64,000 bases of DNA from Parapusillimonas granuli. GTDB taxonomy: Bacteria; Pseudomonadota; Gammaproteobacteria; Burkholderiales; Burkholderiaceae_B. A model generated the notes under the pieces. That model was not told the origin of the DNA, ran no database searches, and saw nothing but the letters and a program-made list of their open reading frames with translations. The DNA lies in assembly GCF_013416525.1 (NCBI RefSeq), contig NZ_JACCEM010000002.1, positions 372,001-436,000 of the forward strand, given 5' to 3'. The translations under genes were made by a program, and so were the position numbers. Position 1 is the first letter of the stretch, and every line of letters begins with the position of its first letter. Of this stretch, positions 1 to 9,158 are shown in pieces.

Positions 1-1649
1 GCGGCGGCCGCAACCGCGCCTTGCTGGGGCTGGGCGTCGCGCTGCTGATCGCGGCCTCTCTGGCCCTGCCGGCCACCGGCCTGGTGCTGCTGAAGATGCT
101 GCCATTCGACAACAAGTCGGAATTCCAGGTGGTCGTCGACATGCCCGCCGGCACGCCGGTCGAACAGACGGCCGCGGTGCTGCATGAACTGGGCGGCTAT
201 CTGGCGACGGTGCCGGAAGTCACCGACTACCAGGCCTACGCCGGCACCGCCGCGCCCATCAACTTCAACGGCCTGGTGCGCCAGTACTACCTGCGCACCG
301 GCGGCAGCGTGGGCGACCTGCAAGTCAACCTCGTGGGCAAGTCCGCGCGCAAGGACCAGAGCCACGCCATCGCCACGCGCCTGCGGCCCGAGCTGCAGAA
401 GATCGGCGCGCGCTACGGCGCCAATGTCAAGGTGGTCGAAGTGCCGCCCGGCCCGCCGGTGCTCTCGCCCATCGTGGCCGAGATCTACGGGCCGGAGGCG
501 TCCGGCCGCCTGCAGGTGGCCAAGGCCGTGCGCGCGGTGTTCGAGCGCACGCCCGGCGTGGTCGACGTGGACGACAGCAGCATCGCGGCGGCGCCAAAGA
601 CGATGCTGCTGGTGGACCGCCAGAAGGCCTCCATGCTGGGCGTTCCGCAGCAAGCCATCGTGAGCACGCTGCGGGCCGGCCTGGCCGGCGAAGCCACGGC
701 CTATCTGCACGACGAAAGCAAGTATCCGGCGGCGGCGGTCCTGCAGCTGCCGCCCGAGCTGCACGGCGATCTCGACGCGCTCCTGCAGCTGACGGTGCGC
801 AGCGCCGACGGCAAGCTGGTGCCCATACGCGAACTCGTCACGCTGCGCGACCAGCTGATCGAACAGCCCGTCTACCGCAAGGACTTGCTGCCGGTGAATT
901 TCGTCGTGGCCGACATGGCCGGCGCGCTGGACAGCCCGCTGTACGGAATGTTCGAGATGCGCGGCGAACTGGCGGGGATCGCCACGCCGGGCGGCGGCAC
1001 GCTGCAGGAATACTTCATTCGCCAGCCCGACGACGCCTACCGCGACTACGCCTTGAAATGGGACGGGGAATGGCAGATCACCTACGAAACCTTCCGCGAC
1101 ATGGGCCTGGCCTATGGCGTCGGCCTGGTGCTGATCTACCTGCTGGTGGTGGCGCATTTCGCTTCCTACCTGACGCCGCTGATCATCATGGCGCCCATTC
1201 CCCTGACCATCATCGGGGTGATGCCGGGCCACGCCCTGCTGGGCGCGCAGTACACCGCCACCAGCATGATCGGCATGATCGCCCTGGCCGGCATCATCGT
1301 GCGCAACTCCATCCTGCTGGTGGACTTCATCAAGCTGCAGCTGCGCGACGGCGTCGACTTCAAGGAAGCGATCGTGCGCTCGGCCATCACGCGCGCGCAG
1401 CCCATCGTGCTGACCGGCCTGGCCGCCATGCTGGGCGCCTTCTTCATTCTCGACGACCCGATCTTCAACGGCCTGGCGATTTCGCTGATCTTCGGCATCT
1501 TCGTCTCCACCGTGCTGACGCTGGTCGTGATTCCCATCCTCTACTTCGCCGCCTACCGGAATCGTCTGGATGCGATCCTGCAGCACGACGAGCCCAAAGA
1601 GTCCGCCGCTCCGTCCCTTCCTCTTTCCCCTAAAGGAGAAAATCCATGA
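1..1649 (+). CDS. RND efflux permease, C-terminal part (5' end outside window)
   Basis: This is the C-terminal ~548 residues of an inner-membrane RND (HAE/AcrB-like) proton-driven efflux permease; the frame is open to the left edge. A hydrophobic segment right at the edge is followed by a large periplasmic porter/docking loop of about 330 residues. A cluster of transmembrane helices (about residues 355-530) then follows, with the usual glycine/alanine-rich stretch near IALAGIIVRNSILLVDF. The stop overlaps the ATG of the next gene (ATGA), so the genes are cotranscribed. A TolC-type channel lies three genes downstream; the membrane-fusion subunit is presumably upstream of the window. The substrate cannot be deduced. 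Confidence 0.93.
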   Translation, partial: GGRNRALLGLGVALLIAASLALPATGLVLLKMLPFDNKSEFQVVVDMPAGTPVEQTAAVLHELGGYLATVPEVTDYQAYAGTAAPINFNGLVRQYYLRTGGSVGDLQVNLVGKSARKDQSHAIATRLRPELQKIGARYGANVKVVEVPPGPPVLSPIVAEIYGPEASGRLQVAKAVRAVFERTPGVVDVDDSSIAAAPKTMLLVDRQKASMLGVPQQAIVSTLRAGLAGEATAYLHDESKYPAAAVLQLPPELHGDLDALLQLTVRSADGKLVPIRELVTLRDQLIEQPVYRKDLLPVNFVVADMAGALDSPLYGMFEMRGELAGIATPGGGTLQEYFIRQPDDAYRDYALKWDGEWQITYETFRDMGLAYGVGLVLIYLLVVAHFASYLTPLIIMAPIPLTIIGVMPGHALLGAQYTATSMIGMIALAGIIVRNSILLVDFIKLQLRDGVDFKEAIVRSAITRAQPIVLTGLAAMLGAFFILDDPIFNGLAISLIFGIFVSTVLTLVVIPILYFAAYRNRLDAILQHDEPKESAAPSLPLSPKGENP

Positions 1650-1855
1650 CTTCCTGGCAACTTGTACGCGTGTTCGCGGGTATCTTCATTCTGCTGTCGC
1701 TTGCGCTGGGCACGCCCGGCAGCCCGATCTTCATCAGCCAGTGGTGGCTGGCCTTCACCGCCTTCGTCGGCGTCAACCTGCTGCAAAGCGGGCTGACCAA
1801 GTGGTGCATGCTGGAGTCCATGCTGCGCAAGCTGGGCCTGCGTCCGGGAGCCTGA
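1646..1855 (+). CDS. DUF2892 small inner-membrane protein
   Basis: A 69-residue protein with two hydrophobic helices (about residues 8-24 and 30-48), the pattern of the DUF2892 (YgaP-like transmembrane) family. It starts with an ATGA overlap to the RND permease and ends two bases before trxC. A Shine-Dalgarno-like AAAGGAG lies about 7 bases before the ATG. Proteins of this family often sit beside rhodanese or thioredoxin-type redox proteins, and here the neighbour is thioredoxin 2. Its role in the efflux operon is unknown. Confidence 0.8.
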   Translation: MTSWQLVRVFAGIFILLSLALGTPGSPIFISQWWLAFTAFVGVNLLQSGLTKWCMLESMLRKLGLRPGA

Positions 1856-1857
1856 CC

Positions 1858-2289
1858 ATGCACATCGTCTGCCCTGCATGCGGGACCACCAACCGGGTCC
1901 CCGACGACTCCCCGCGGCGGGAACCCGTCTGCGGCCGCTGCGGCGCCGAACTGGCGGCGGCCAGGCCCGCGGCCCTCAGCGATGCCACCTTCGATCGCTA
2001 CATCGGCCGCAACGACCCGCCGGTTCTGGTGGACTTCTGGGCCGAATGGTGCGGTCCGTGCAAGATGATGGGGCCGCATTTCGAGGCGGCCGCGGCGCAG
2101 GTCCCGGAAGTGCGCTTCGCCAAGCTGGACATCGATGCCAACCCGCGAGCGGCGCAGGCGCACGCCATCCGCAGCGTGCCGACCCTGGTCCTATACCGCG
2201 CCGGCAGGGAACTGGCGCGCCAATCCGGCGTCATGGCGCCGGGCGTCCTGACGCAATGGCTGCGGCATCAGCTGAACCAGAGCGAATGA
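1858..2289 (+). CDS. trxC: thioredoxin 2 (TrxC)
   Basis: A 143-residue cytoplasmic disulfide reductase of the thioredoxin 2 type. The N-terminus carries the two CxxC pairs of a zinc ribbon (CPAC near residue 5, CGRC near residue 24). The thioredoxin fold follows with the active site WCGPC (about residue 63) and the cis-proline region SVPTLVLY. The zinc ribbon distinguishes TrxC from TrxA. It sits inside the efflux operon, two bases after DUF2892 and nine before the TolC gene. In the family TrxC is oxidative-stress linked; a role in keeping efflux substrates or the pump reduced would be inference. Confidence 0.93.
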   Translation: MHIVCPACGTTNRVPDDSPRREPVCGRCGAELAAARPAALSDATFDRYIGRNDPPVLVDFWAEWCGPCKMMGPHFEAAAAQVPEVRFAKLDIDANPRAAQAHAIRSVPTLVLYRAGRELARQSGVMAPGVLTQWLRHQLNQSE

Positions 2290-2297
2290 GGCCCGCC

Positions 2298-3698
2298 ATG
2301 AAACGTCTATCCCGGGCAATGCGGGCCTCGTTGCTTGCCGTACCCCTGGCTTGCCACGCACAGGCGCCCGCGGCCGTCGACCTGGCGGAGGCCTGGCGGG
2401 CCGCGATGCAAAGCGACAAGGAATACGCCGTGGCGCGCGCCGCGCATGCGGCGGCGCAGCCGCGCCGCGATCAGGCCGCTGCGCTGTGGCGGCCGAACGT
2501 CGGCCTGGTCGGCTCGGTGGGCGTGGCCACCCACGAATCCGAAACCCGCGGCGCGCAGTTCAGCGCCCCGGGCTTCCAGCAAACCAGCGGCGTGGGCTTC
2601 AACACCTCGGTGACCAGCGGCACCTCCACGCGCTGGGCCGTCGCGGCGAAACAGCCGCTGTACAACGAAACGCGCCGCGCCGAACAGCGCCAGCTTTCCA
2701 CCTCCGTCGACCTGGCCGACCTGCAATGGCAGGCGGCTTGGCAGGCCTTGATGATCCGCACGGCGGAGCGCTATTTCGACCTGGCCCTGGCCGATGAAAC
2801 CGTGCGCGTGCTCGGGCAGCAGCTCGATGCCGTGCAGCGGGCCGCGACCGAAGCGCGGGACCGCTACAAGCTGGGGGCGGCGCCCGTGACCGACACGCAC
2901 GAGGCCGGTGCCCGCCTGGCGACCGTGCGCGCGCAGCTGCTGGCGGCCGAAAGCGACGTGCAGGTCAAGCGCAATCTGCTGGCGGACACCACCGGCCTGC
3001 CCGCCGGCACGCTGGCCGCGCGCCTGCCCGACGCCGGCGCCAAGCGCCCTTCGCCGCTGCAGCCGCTGGAATCCTGGCAGAACGAGGCGCAATCGGGCAA
3101 CCCCGAGATCCGCGCGCAGGTGCTGGCGGCGGAGGTCGCCAAGCACGAAGCCGCCAAATACAGCGTGAAATCTTCCGCCAGCGTGGACCTGGTCGCCGAA
3201 GTGGGCCGCAACCGCCTGAGCGGCAGCGGCGACTTCGGTTCGGCCGCCAATAGCGGCAACAGCTGGGCCGTCGGCATCCAGCTGTCCGTACCCCTGTATA
3301 CCGGCGGCTACCGCAGCGCCAAGGAAGAAGAGGCGCTGCGCCTGACGGGCAAGGCGATGGCCGAGGTCGCGCGCACGCGCGAGCGGGTCGCGCAGCAGGT
3401 GCGCTCGGCCTGGCTGGGCCTGAGCGTGGGCGCCGAACGGATCCGCGCGCTGGAACAGGCCATGCACGCCAGCCAGGCCCGGCGCGACGCCACGCGGCTC
3501 GGGCATGCGGTGGGCGAACGCAGCACGCTGGACCTGCTCAACGCCGAGAACGAGGCCTCCGCCTCCAGACTCGCCCTGTCCCAGGCGCGGATCGGCCTGC
3601 TGCTCGACCGCCTGCGCCTGGCCGCCCTGGTAGGCCGCCTGGACGAAGCCGCCTTGCAGGCGGCCAACGGCGAACTCGCTGTATCATCTGTCCGCTGA
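2298..3698 (+). CDS. TolC-family outer-membrane channel protein
   Basis: A 466-residue outer-membrane efflux protein with a signal peptide (MKRLSRAMRASLLAVPLACHA), close to the E. coli TolC length. Two long alpha-helical repeats are visible (about residues 25-240 and 250-450), with the typical QPLYN and VPLYTGG turns preceding membrane strands. It lies nine bases after trxC and three genes after the RND permease, so it probably forms the outer-membrane duct of that pump or of an associated type I system. The ATG follows the trxC stop closely. Confidence 0.92.
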   Translation: MKRLSRAMRASLLAVPLACHAQAPAAVDLAEAWRAAMQSDKEYAVARAAHAAAQPRRDQAAALWRPNVGLVGSVGVATHESETRGAQFSAPGFQQTSGVGFNTSVTSGTSTRWAVAAKQPLYNETRRAEQRQLSTSVDLADLQWQAAWQALMIRTAERYFDLALADETVRVLGQQLDAVQRAATEARDRYKLGAAPVTDTHEAGARLATVRAQLLAAESDVQVKRNLLADTTGLPAGTLAARLPDAGAKRPSPLQPLESWQNEAQSGNPEIRAQVLAAEVAKHEAAKYSVKSSASVDLVAEVGRNRLSGSGDFGSAANSGNSWAVGIQLSVPLYTGGYRSAKEEEALRLTGKAMAEVARTRERVAQQVRSAWLGLSVGAERIRALEQAMHASQARRDATRLGHAVGERSTLDLLNAENEASASRLALSQARIGLLLDRLRLAALVGRLDEAALQAANGELAVSSVR

Positions 3699-3729
3699 CA
3701 AGAAAGACTGAACTCATGGTAGGTTTGCA

Positions 3730-4353
3730 ATGACACACGCATTCGACGACGCCGCCCAGACCTGGAACCAGCGCTTTTCCGGCGACGACTACGTCTTTGG
3801 CCGGGAGCCCAACGAATACCTGCGCGCCCAGGCCCCGCGCCTGCCGGCCGGCGGCCGCGCGCTATGCGTGGCGGACGGCGAGGGCCGCAACAGCGTGTGG
3901 CTGGCCCGCCAGGGCTTGCGGGTCGACGCCTTCGACATCGCCCAGGCCGGCGTCGCCAAAGCCCGCAAGCTGGCCGCGGAAGCCGGCGTCTCGGTGCAAT
4001 ACCACGTCGCCGGATGCGATGAATGGCCCTGGCAGGCAAACGCCTACGACGTCATCGCCGCGATCTTCATCCAGTTCGCCGACCCCGAAATGCGCGCGCG
4101 GCTGTTTGCCAACATGGTCCAGGCATTGAAGCCGGGCGGGCTGCTGATCCTGCAAGGCTATACGCCCAAGCAGCTGGAATACAAAACCGGCGGCCCCGGC
4201 GTCCTGTCGCATCTATACACCGCCGACATGCTCCGCGAGGCCTTCGCCGCCCTGCGCATCGTGGAATTGGTCGAATATGAAGCCGAGCTGAAGGAAGGCG
4301 ACCGCCACACAGGCCGCTCGGCGCTCGTCGGGCTGGTCGCCGCCAAGGATTGA
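3730..4353 (+). CDS. class I SAM-dependent methyltransferase
   Basis: A 207-residue cytoplasmic methyltransferase with a Rossmann SAM-binding fold. The acidic glycine motif region (ADGEGRNSVWLARQG, about residues 48-62) and VDAFDIA are visible, followed by the post-I region and LKPGGLLILQGYTPKQL. The overall pattern resembles TehB/thiopurine-type small methyltransferases that detoxify oxyanions or thiols. It begins 31 bases after the TolC gene and could be the last gene of the efflux operon. The substrate is not identifiable. Confidence 0.85.
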   Translation: MTHAFDDAAQTWNQRFSGDDYVFGREPNEYLRAQAPRLPAGGRALCVADGEGRNSVWLARQGLRVDAFDIAQAGVAKARKLAAEAGVSVQYHVAGCDEWPWQANAYDVIAAIFIQFADPEMRARLFANMVQALKPGGLLILQGYTPKQLEYKTGGPGVLSHLYTADMLREAFAALRIVELVEYEAELKEGDRHTGRSALVGLVAAKD

Positions 4354-4419
4354 TTTCATGGCGAACGCCGGGCTGGAAGCGCGAGACGCAGCGTTGTGTG
4401 CCATGGACGCAAATGGCTC

Positions 4420-5991
4420 TCAGGATTGTTCCACAGCCTTTTCGGGTTTCTCCCAGTTCGCCCGCCACAGTGGCACCAGAAGCAGCACAAAACAAAGCGC
4501 GGAGAACTCGAATAAATCATTCACAGCCAACGTATGCGCTTGCTGCTCCAGCGTGCGTTCAACATTGGCCAGGCTTTGCAGTGGAGTCATGCCTGCGGTA
4601 ATCAGAGTATGCTCATATTCAAGCCATAGAAGATTACCGTCGAAGATGGCTTCCACCAGCCGGCTGCGGTGCACCGAGGCCCGCCAATCCCAGGCACTGA
4701 TCATCAGTGATGTTCCGAAAGCGCCCGCAATATAACGCAAGCCAATGCTGATGCCCGATGCCGAAGCAATCCTGTCAGCCGGCACACAGCTAATGATAAT
4801 AGCCATCAAGGGAACGAAGAACAATGCGTTGCCCACTCCTTGCACCAAGCTGGCGACCATCATGGAGACGAGGTCGGTATCTGTGCTGAAGCGCGCCCGC
4901 AGCCACGATGCCAGGGCAAATACCAGGAAAGCAATGCTGACCAGCCGGCGCGGGTCCGAGCCAGAAATCGCACGACCTGCCAATGGCGCGGTCAATAGCG
5001 CGGTCAGGCCCACCGGCGCCATCACAAACCCCGCCAGTGTGGCGCTGTATCCCATGTACTGTTGGAGCCAGAGTGGTAACAGCACCAGGTTGCCAAGAAA
5101 CAATGCATAGGCACAGGCCATCGTCCAGCTTCCTATCCGGAAATTGCGGACATTAAAAAGGCTCAGATCGACGATGGCCTGCTGCTCGGTACCTTCCCAG
5201 ATCAAGAATGCGGCCAACCCGATGAGCGTCGCCAACGCCAGCAGAACGATCAACGTGGAAGCGAACCAGTCGTAGTGGCGACCTAGGTCCAGCAGCAACT
5301 GGAACGAACCGACCCAGACGATCAGCAAGCCGAGGCCTATGCCGTCGACTCGAGCCATTCTCATCGAGGTCTCCAGTCCTCGAAATACGCGCCAAGCAAC
5401 CAACACGGATACGATGCCGACGGGTACGTTGACCAGGAAGATCCAATGCCAAGACCAATTATCACTCAACCAACCTCCCAGCAGCGGCCCCACCACGGGC
5501 GCGCTGAGTGTGGTCATTGCCAATACCGACAGCGCGAAGCCGAGCCTTCTTGGGGGATAGATGCGCAACAACAAAGCTTGGCAGAGCGGGATCATAGGCC
5601 CGGCGAATAGGCCTTGAAGCACGCGAAACAAAACCAGGAATTCGAGATTTGGGGCCAATGCGCACAGCAGCGACATCAGCGTAAACAGTGCCACACTGGC
5701 AAGGAAAAGCCGCACCGTGCCGAGCCGCAACACTAGCCAGCCAGTCAACGGCAACGCGATGGCATTGGCGACGCCGAAACTGGTGATGATCCATGTGCCC
5801 TGGGTCGGGCTGGCCCCCAGGTCACCGACGATCGTAGGCAACGACACGTTGGCGATGGAAATATCGAGCACGCTCATGAAGGTCGCTAGCGAAACTGATA
5901 CCGTGCCTGCGAGGCGACGCAGACCTTCCAATGGCCATCCCGCCGGGGCGGCTTGCGCCACAACGTCCCGAGGGCCCGGCACCGCGCTCAT
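4420..5991 (-). CDS. emrB: EmrB/DHA2-family MFS drug exporter
   Basis: A 523-residue, 14-helix major facilitator of the DHA2 (EmrB/QacA) family. The motif-A region (GWLVLRLGTVR) and the DHA2 element WHWIFLVNVPVG are present. Its ATG overlaps the emrA stop (ATGA), so the two form an adaptor-exporter pair. In E. coli the equivalent pair works with TolC to expel hydrophobic acids and uncouplers. The base composition is more A/T-rich than the flanks, like the rest of this minus-strand block. It is the last gene of the IclR-flanked run. Confidence 0.9.
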   Translation of the reverse strand: MSAVPGPRDVVAQAAPAGWPLEGLRRLAGTVSVSLATFMSVLDISIANVSLPTIVGDLGASPTQGTWIITSFGVANAIALPLTGWLVLRLGTVRLFLASVALFTLMSLLCALAPNLEFLVLFRVLQGLFAGPMIPLCQALLLRIYPPRRLGFALSVLAMTTLSAPVVGPLLGGWLSDNWSWHWIFLVNVPVGIVSVLVAWRVFRGLETSMRMARVDGIGLGLLIVWVGSFQLLLDLGRHYDWFASTLIVLLALATLIGLAAFLIWEGTEQQAIVDLSLFNVRNFRIGSWTMACAYALFLGNLVLLPLWLQQYMGYSATLAGFVMAPVGLTALLTAPLAGRAISGSDPRRLVSIAFLVFALASWLRARFSTDTDLVSMMVASLVQGVGNALFFVPLMAIIISCVPADRIASASGISIGLRYIAGAFGTSLMISAWDWRASVHRSRLVEAIFDGNLLWLEYEHTLITAGMTPLQSLANVERTLEQQAHTLAVNDLFEFSALCFVLLLVPLWRANWEKPEKAVEQS

Positions 5992-7247
5992 GATGCCCCA
6001 GGAAACTGTGCGTCGATGATGGCTCGCGCAGCTTGGTCGGCATGTTGCTCCAACTGGGCAAGGCTATTGTCACGAGTCACCGGCGACGGCCGGCAGTCCT
6101 CGCTGATCGTGGCAGTGGCATTGGTGTCCACGATTACCCGCATGGAGAGCCCGATGCGCAATGGGTGCTGGCGCAACTGAGCGGGATCCAACTTGATATG
6201 GACCGGCACCCGTTGCACGATCTTGACCCAGTTCCCTGTCGCGTTTTGTGCGGGCAGTAGTGCGAAAGCCGCGCCGGTGCCCGCGCCGATCCCCGCAACG
6301 CAGCCGTCATATACATGCTGACGACCGTATAAGTCAGCATACAAGCGTGCCGGCTGGCCCAAGCGAATGTCCCGCAGCTGGTTTTCCTTGAAATTGGCTT
6401 CGACCCATAGTTGATCGAGAACCACGATGGACATCAAGTTCGCACCTTCCGCGACCCGTTGACCGACCTCGACATGCTTCCGTGCAATCTGACCGGCTAC
6501 CGGAGCGCGTATTTCGGTGCGGCGGACGGCGAGCCATGCTTCGCGCATTTCGGAAGCCGCCTGCTGAATTGCCGGATGCTGCCGCGGGCTATGCTCGCCG
6601 ACTAGAGCCAGATGCGCGTCGAGTTCGGCGGAGGCGGTATTGAACGCGGCCTCGGCCGCCGCCAGATCGCTTCGAGCCACGGCGAGTGCAGCTTCAGCAG
6701 TACGCAACTCTTCAGTGGAAACAGCCCCTCCGGTCTGCAAGGACACCCTGCGCCGCGCGCTGTCGCCGGCCCGCACCAGCTCTGCGCGAGCACGCTCAAT
6801 TCGACTGCGATGCAAAGCCAGCGACGACTGCAACATAGCGGTCTTGAGATACAGTGCGCGCGTATCGCGCACCACCAGCGCGAGCTGCGCTTCTTTCAGC
6901 AGCAAGCGATTGCGAACGTCGATCGCGTCCAGCAAGACCAATAATTCGCCCTCCCTCACCTGGCCAGTCTCCTCAACGAACAGCGACGCGATGGTTCCGT
7001 CTATCTGAGGAGTGATCAGCACGATATTGCCATGGACATAGGCGTTATCGGTGGAGGCTTTGCCGGCGACGAAGAAATGTTGCCACAACCACCAGGCCGC
7101 CGCTGCGATAAGGACTCCAGCCGCCAGAAGCCGCAAGCCTTTCCTGCGCCTGGCCCGCCGTTCGCCCTCGGTGCCTGCTCGCTGCTGGGCGTTTTCGCCT
7201 TGCGGCGCTTCTGACGCGTTGGCAACAGGATCGGACATGGTGGTCAC
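5988..7247 (-). CDS. emrA: EmrA-like HlyD/membrane-fusion efflux adaptor
   Basis: A 419-residue periplasmic adaptor. A charged cytoplasmic N-terminus is followed by one transmembrane helix (about residues 38-58), then the half-lipoyl motif (STDNAYVHGNIVLITPQIDG), a long coiled-coil hairpin (about residues 110-230) and the second half-motif with a beta-barrel (RAPVAGQIARKHVEVGQ). It overlaps emrB by four bases. It starts 58 bases after the Bug receptor stop on the same strand, so it may be cotranscribed with the catabolic genes upstream. Confidence 0.9.
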   Translation of the reverse strand: MTTMSDPVANASEAPQGENAQQRAGTEGERRARRRKGLRLLAAGVLIAAAAWWLWQHFFVAGKASTDNAYVHGNIVLITPQIDGTIASLFVEETGQVREGELLVLLDAIDVRNRLLLKEAQLALVVRDTRALYLKTAMLQSSLALHRSRIERARAELVRAGDSARRRVSLQTGGAVSTEELRTAEAALAVARSDLAAAEAAFNTASAELDAHLALVGEHSPRQHPAIQQAASEMREAWLAVRRTEIRAPVAGQIARKHVEVGQRVAEGANLMSIVVLDQLWVEANFKENQLRDIRLGQPARLYADLYGRQHVYDGCVAGIGAGTGAAFALLPAQNATGNWVKIVQRVPVHIKLDPAQLRQHPLRIGLSMRVIVDTNATATISEDCRPSPVTRDNSLAQLEQHADQAARAIIDAQFPGAS

Positions 7248-7305
7248 CTTGATGGTACGGGCGAGAGTATAACCACCCCCGCGGCAACATGGTCGCCCCC
7301 GAGAC

Positions 7306-8292
7306 TCACTCCGGTTTGATTCCGGCTTGCTCCATCATCGGACGCCAAAGCTCTACATCACGTTGTATGCGCTCGGCAAAAGCTTGTTTGACCTGACCGT
7401 CTTGCGGCAGGACTCCCGCGCCAACGAGCTTTTCGCGGACCGTAGCGTCCTTCAGCATTCTGGAAATTTCTTCAGCCAAGCGGTCGACCACGGCTGCCGG
7501 CAACCCGGCCGGGCCGACCACACCGTTCCAGGTCTCAATTTGATGACCTGGGATGATTGAAGCAATGGTCGGCACCCCGGGCAATTGTGGAATCGGCTCC
7601 AGGCTGGAAACGCCGAGGAATCGGACCCGGCCGCTGGATGCATGGCTCATGATTTCCGAGATATTGGCGGAGTAAAGATCGGTGTGCCCCCCGAGCATAT
7701 CAGCCAGTGCGGGGCCGCCTCCTTTGTAAGGAACCAACGTTGCCTCAATACCGGCTCGCTTCAGGAAAATGAAAGCCGACAAGTGTGACAGCGACCCGAC
7801 TCCAGCATGTCCGACCGTGATCTTGCCAGGGTTGGCACGGCCAAACGCGATCAGGTCTTCAAGCGACTTGAAGCGCGACGCGCTGGTAACGGTCAGCACG
7901 AGCGGGTTGCCACCGACATTGGCAATCGGCACAAAATCCTTGAAGGGGTCATACTGGATCTTGTAAAGAAAGGGTGCGAGCGAAATCTGAGTAATCGTGG
8001 CAAAGAACAGCGTGTAGCCATCCGACGGGGAACGCGCTACGTGGTTTGCCGCGATGATTCCACCAGCTCCGGCGCGATTCTCCGGCACCACCGAATTATT
8101 GATGGCACGCGACAGCCATTCCGCTGTCAACCTCGCCATGAAGTCGGTATTGCCTCCCGGGGCGTACGGAATGATCAGGCTGACCGGCCGCGCAGGCCAA
8201 TTGCTTGCCCTTACTGTCAGTGGTAGCGAGCCTAGTGCACCTCCCCCTGCGGCGATGGCGAGGAACTGATTGAAGCGACGGCGATTCATCAT
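7306..8292 (-). CDS. Bug-family (tripartite tricarboxylate transport) periplasmic receptor
   Basis: About 328 residues. A twin-arginine-like signal (MNRRRFNQFLAIAAGGGA) is followed by the Bug hallmark WPARPVSLIIPYAPGGNTD and the conserved GHAGVGSLSHL and PYKGGGPALADMLGG regions. Bug proteins bind carboxylates or related small molecules in the periplasm; many are orphans without TctAB membrane partners, as here. The start is ambiguous among ATGs at 8304, 8292 and 8289. A GGGA lies before 8292, which is preferred. It follows a racemase-like gene and precedes emrA, so it may supply the substrate degraded by this cluster. Confidence 0.92.
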   Translation of the reverse strand: MMNRRRFNQFLAIAAGGGALGSLPLTVRASNWPARPVSLIIPYAPGGNTDFMARLTAEWLSRAINNSVVPENRAGAGGIIAANHVARSPSDGYTLFFATITQISLAPFLYKIQYDPFKDFVPIANVGGNPLVLTVTSASRFKSLEDLIAFGRANPGKITVGHAGVGSLSHLSAFIFLKRAGIEATLVPYKGGGPALADMLGGHTDLYSANISEIMSHASSGRVRFLGVSSLEPIPQLPGVPTIASIIPGHQIETWNGVVGPAGLPAAVVDRLAEEISRMLKDATVREKLVGAGVLPQDGQVKQAFAERIQRDVELWRPMMEQAGIKPE

Positions 8293-8319
8293 TGTTTTTC
8301 CCATTCAAGGTCATAAATG

Positions 8320-9087
8320 TTAGTTGCCTGCTGCGATTGGATCGGTAAAATCCCGTAGCAGGCGGCCATGGTCGGCGATGCTTGTATTGATGCCCAGCGT
8401 ACGAAGGCAAGCCCAGAAACAAGCCGTATTGCTGCTGATCACTGGCTTTCCCAACGCATCTTCAATTGCCTCGATGACGTCGATCGTCGCCAGGTTGGCG
8501 CAACTGATAAAGACTGCTTCCGCGTCCGGCGTGTCGACCTCAAGCGCCATCCGGAACACGGCTTGCGGGGAGACATGGCCGATGCAGCGGCGTTCCTGCT
8601 GATTGCCACCCATTTCCAGTCCCAGATATTTCGTCACCGTGATCCCGTGCTCCTGCAGGAAGTCGACTTCACGCCGATTTACGAAATCGAGATAAGGCGT
8701 TCCCATCGCTACTTTCCTGGCTCCCAGCGCCTTCAATGCCAAAACCACTGCTCCCGCCGTAACTAAGGCAGGCGTACCCGTCTCTGCCGACATTGCATCA
8801 GTGAGTTGAGATAGGGGAACGATGACCGAACCGGCCGTGCATCCATAGGCCACGATATCGACTTCTGCAGTCGCGAGCTCGCGCGCCGCGCGGCCGAGCT
8901 CGTCAGCCATGCGATGATAGGAGGCCTCGTCCATCTCGCCCGTCAACAAGACTCGGGCCGTATGAACCGTAACGCCGGGCGGGGCCAACCGATAGAATTC
9001 CGGTTCGTTGATATTGTTGCTGGAGGGCGTGATCAGACCAATTTTTCCGCGCCACCCATAAGGACGACTTAGCTGCAATGCCTTCAT
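8320..9087 (-). CDS. maleate isomerase / Asp-Glu racemase superfamily enzyme
   Basis: A 255-residue cytoplasmic enzyme of the aspartate/glutamate/hydantoin racemase fold. Two cysteine sites expected for catalysis are visible: AYGCTAGS (about residue 82) and FISCANL (about residue 195). The duplicated fold and two Cys fit maleate cis-trans isomerase better than one-Cys arylmalonate decarboxylase. An in-frame upstream ATG exists, but family-like sequence begins at MKALQLSRPYGWRGKIG. Adjacency to a cyclic amidohydrolase suggests it acts on the ring-opened product (isomerisation or racemisation); this is inference. Confidence 0.82.
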   Translation of the reverse strand: MKALQLSRPYGWRGKIGLITPSSNNINEPEFYRLAPPGVTVHTARVLLTGEMDEASYHRMADELGRAARELATAEVDIVAYGCTAGSVIVPLSQLTDAMSAETGTPALVTAGAVVLALKALGARKVAMGTPYLDFVNRREVDFLQEHGITVTKYLGLEMGGNQQERRCIGHVSPQAVFRMALEVDTPDAEAVFISCANLATIDVIEAIEDALGKPVISSNTACFWACLRTLGINTSIADHGRLLRDFTDPIAAGN

Positions 9088-9158
9088 GGACGCCACCGTT
9101 GTCGTAATGATTGAGGATGGCCACTGCATCGGCAATGGCCCCATGCGTGCGAGAATGA

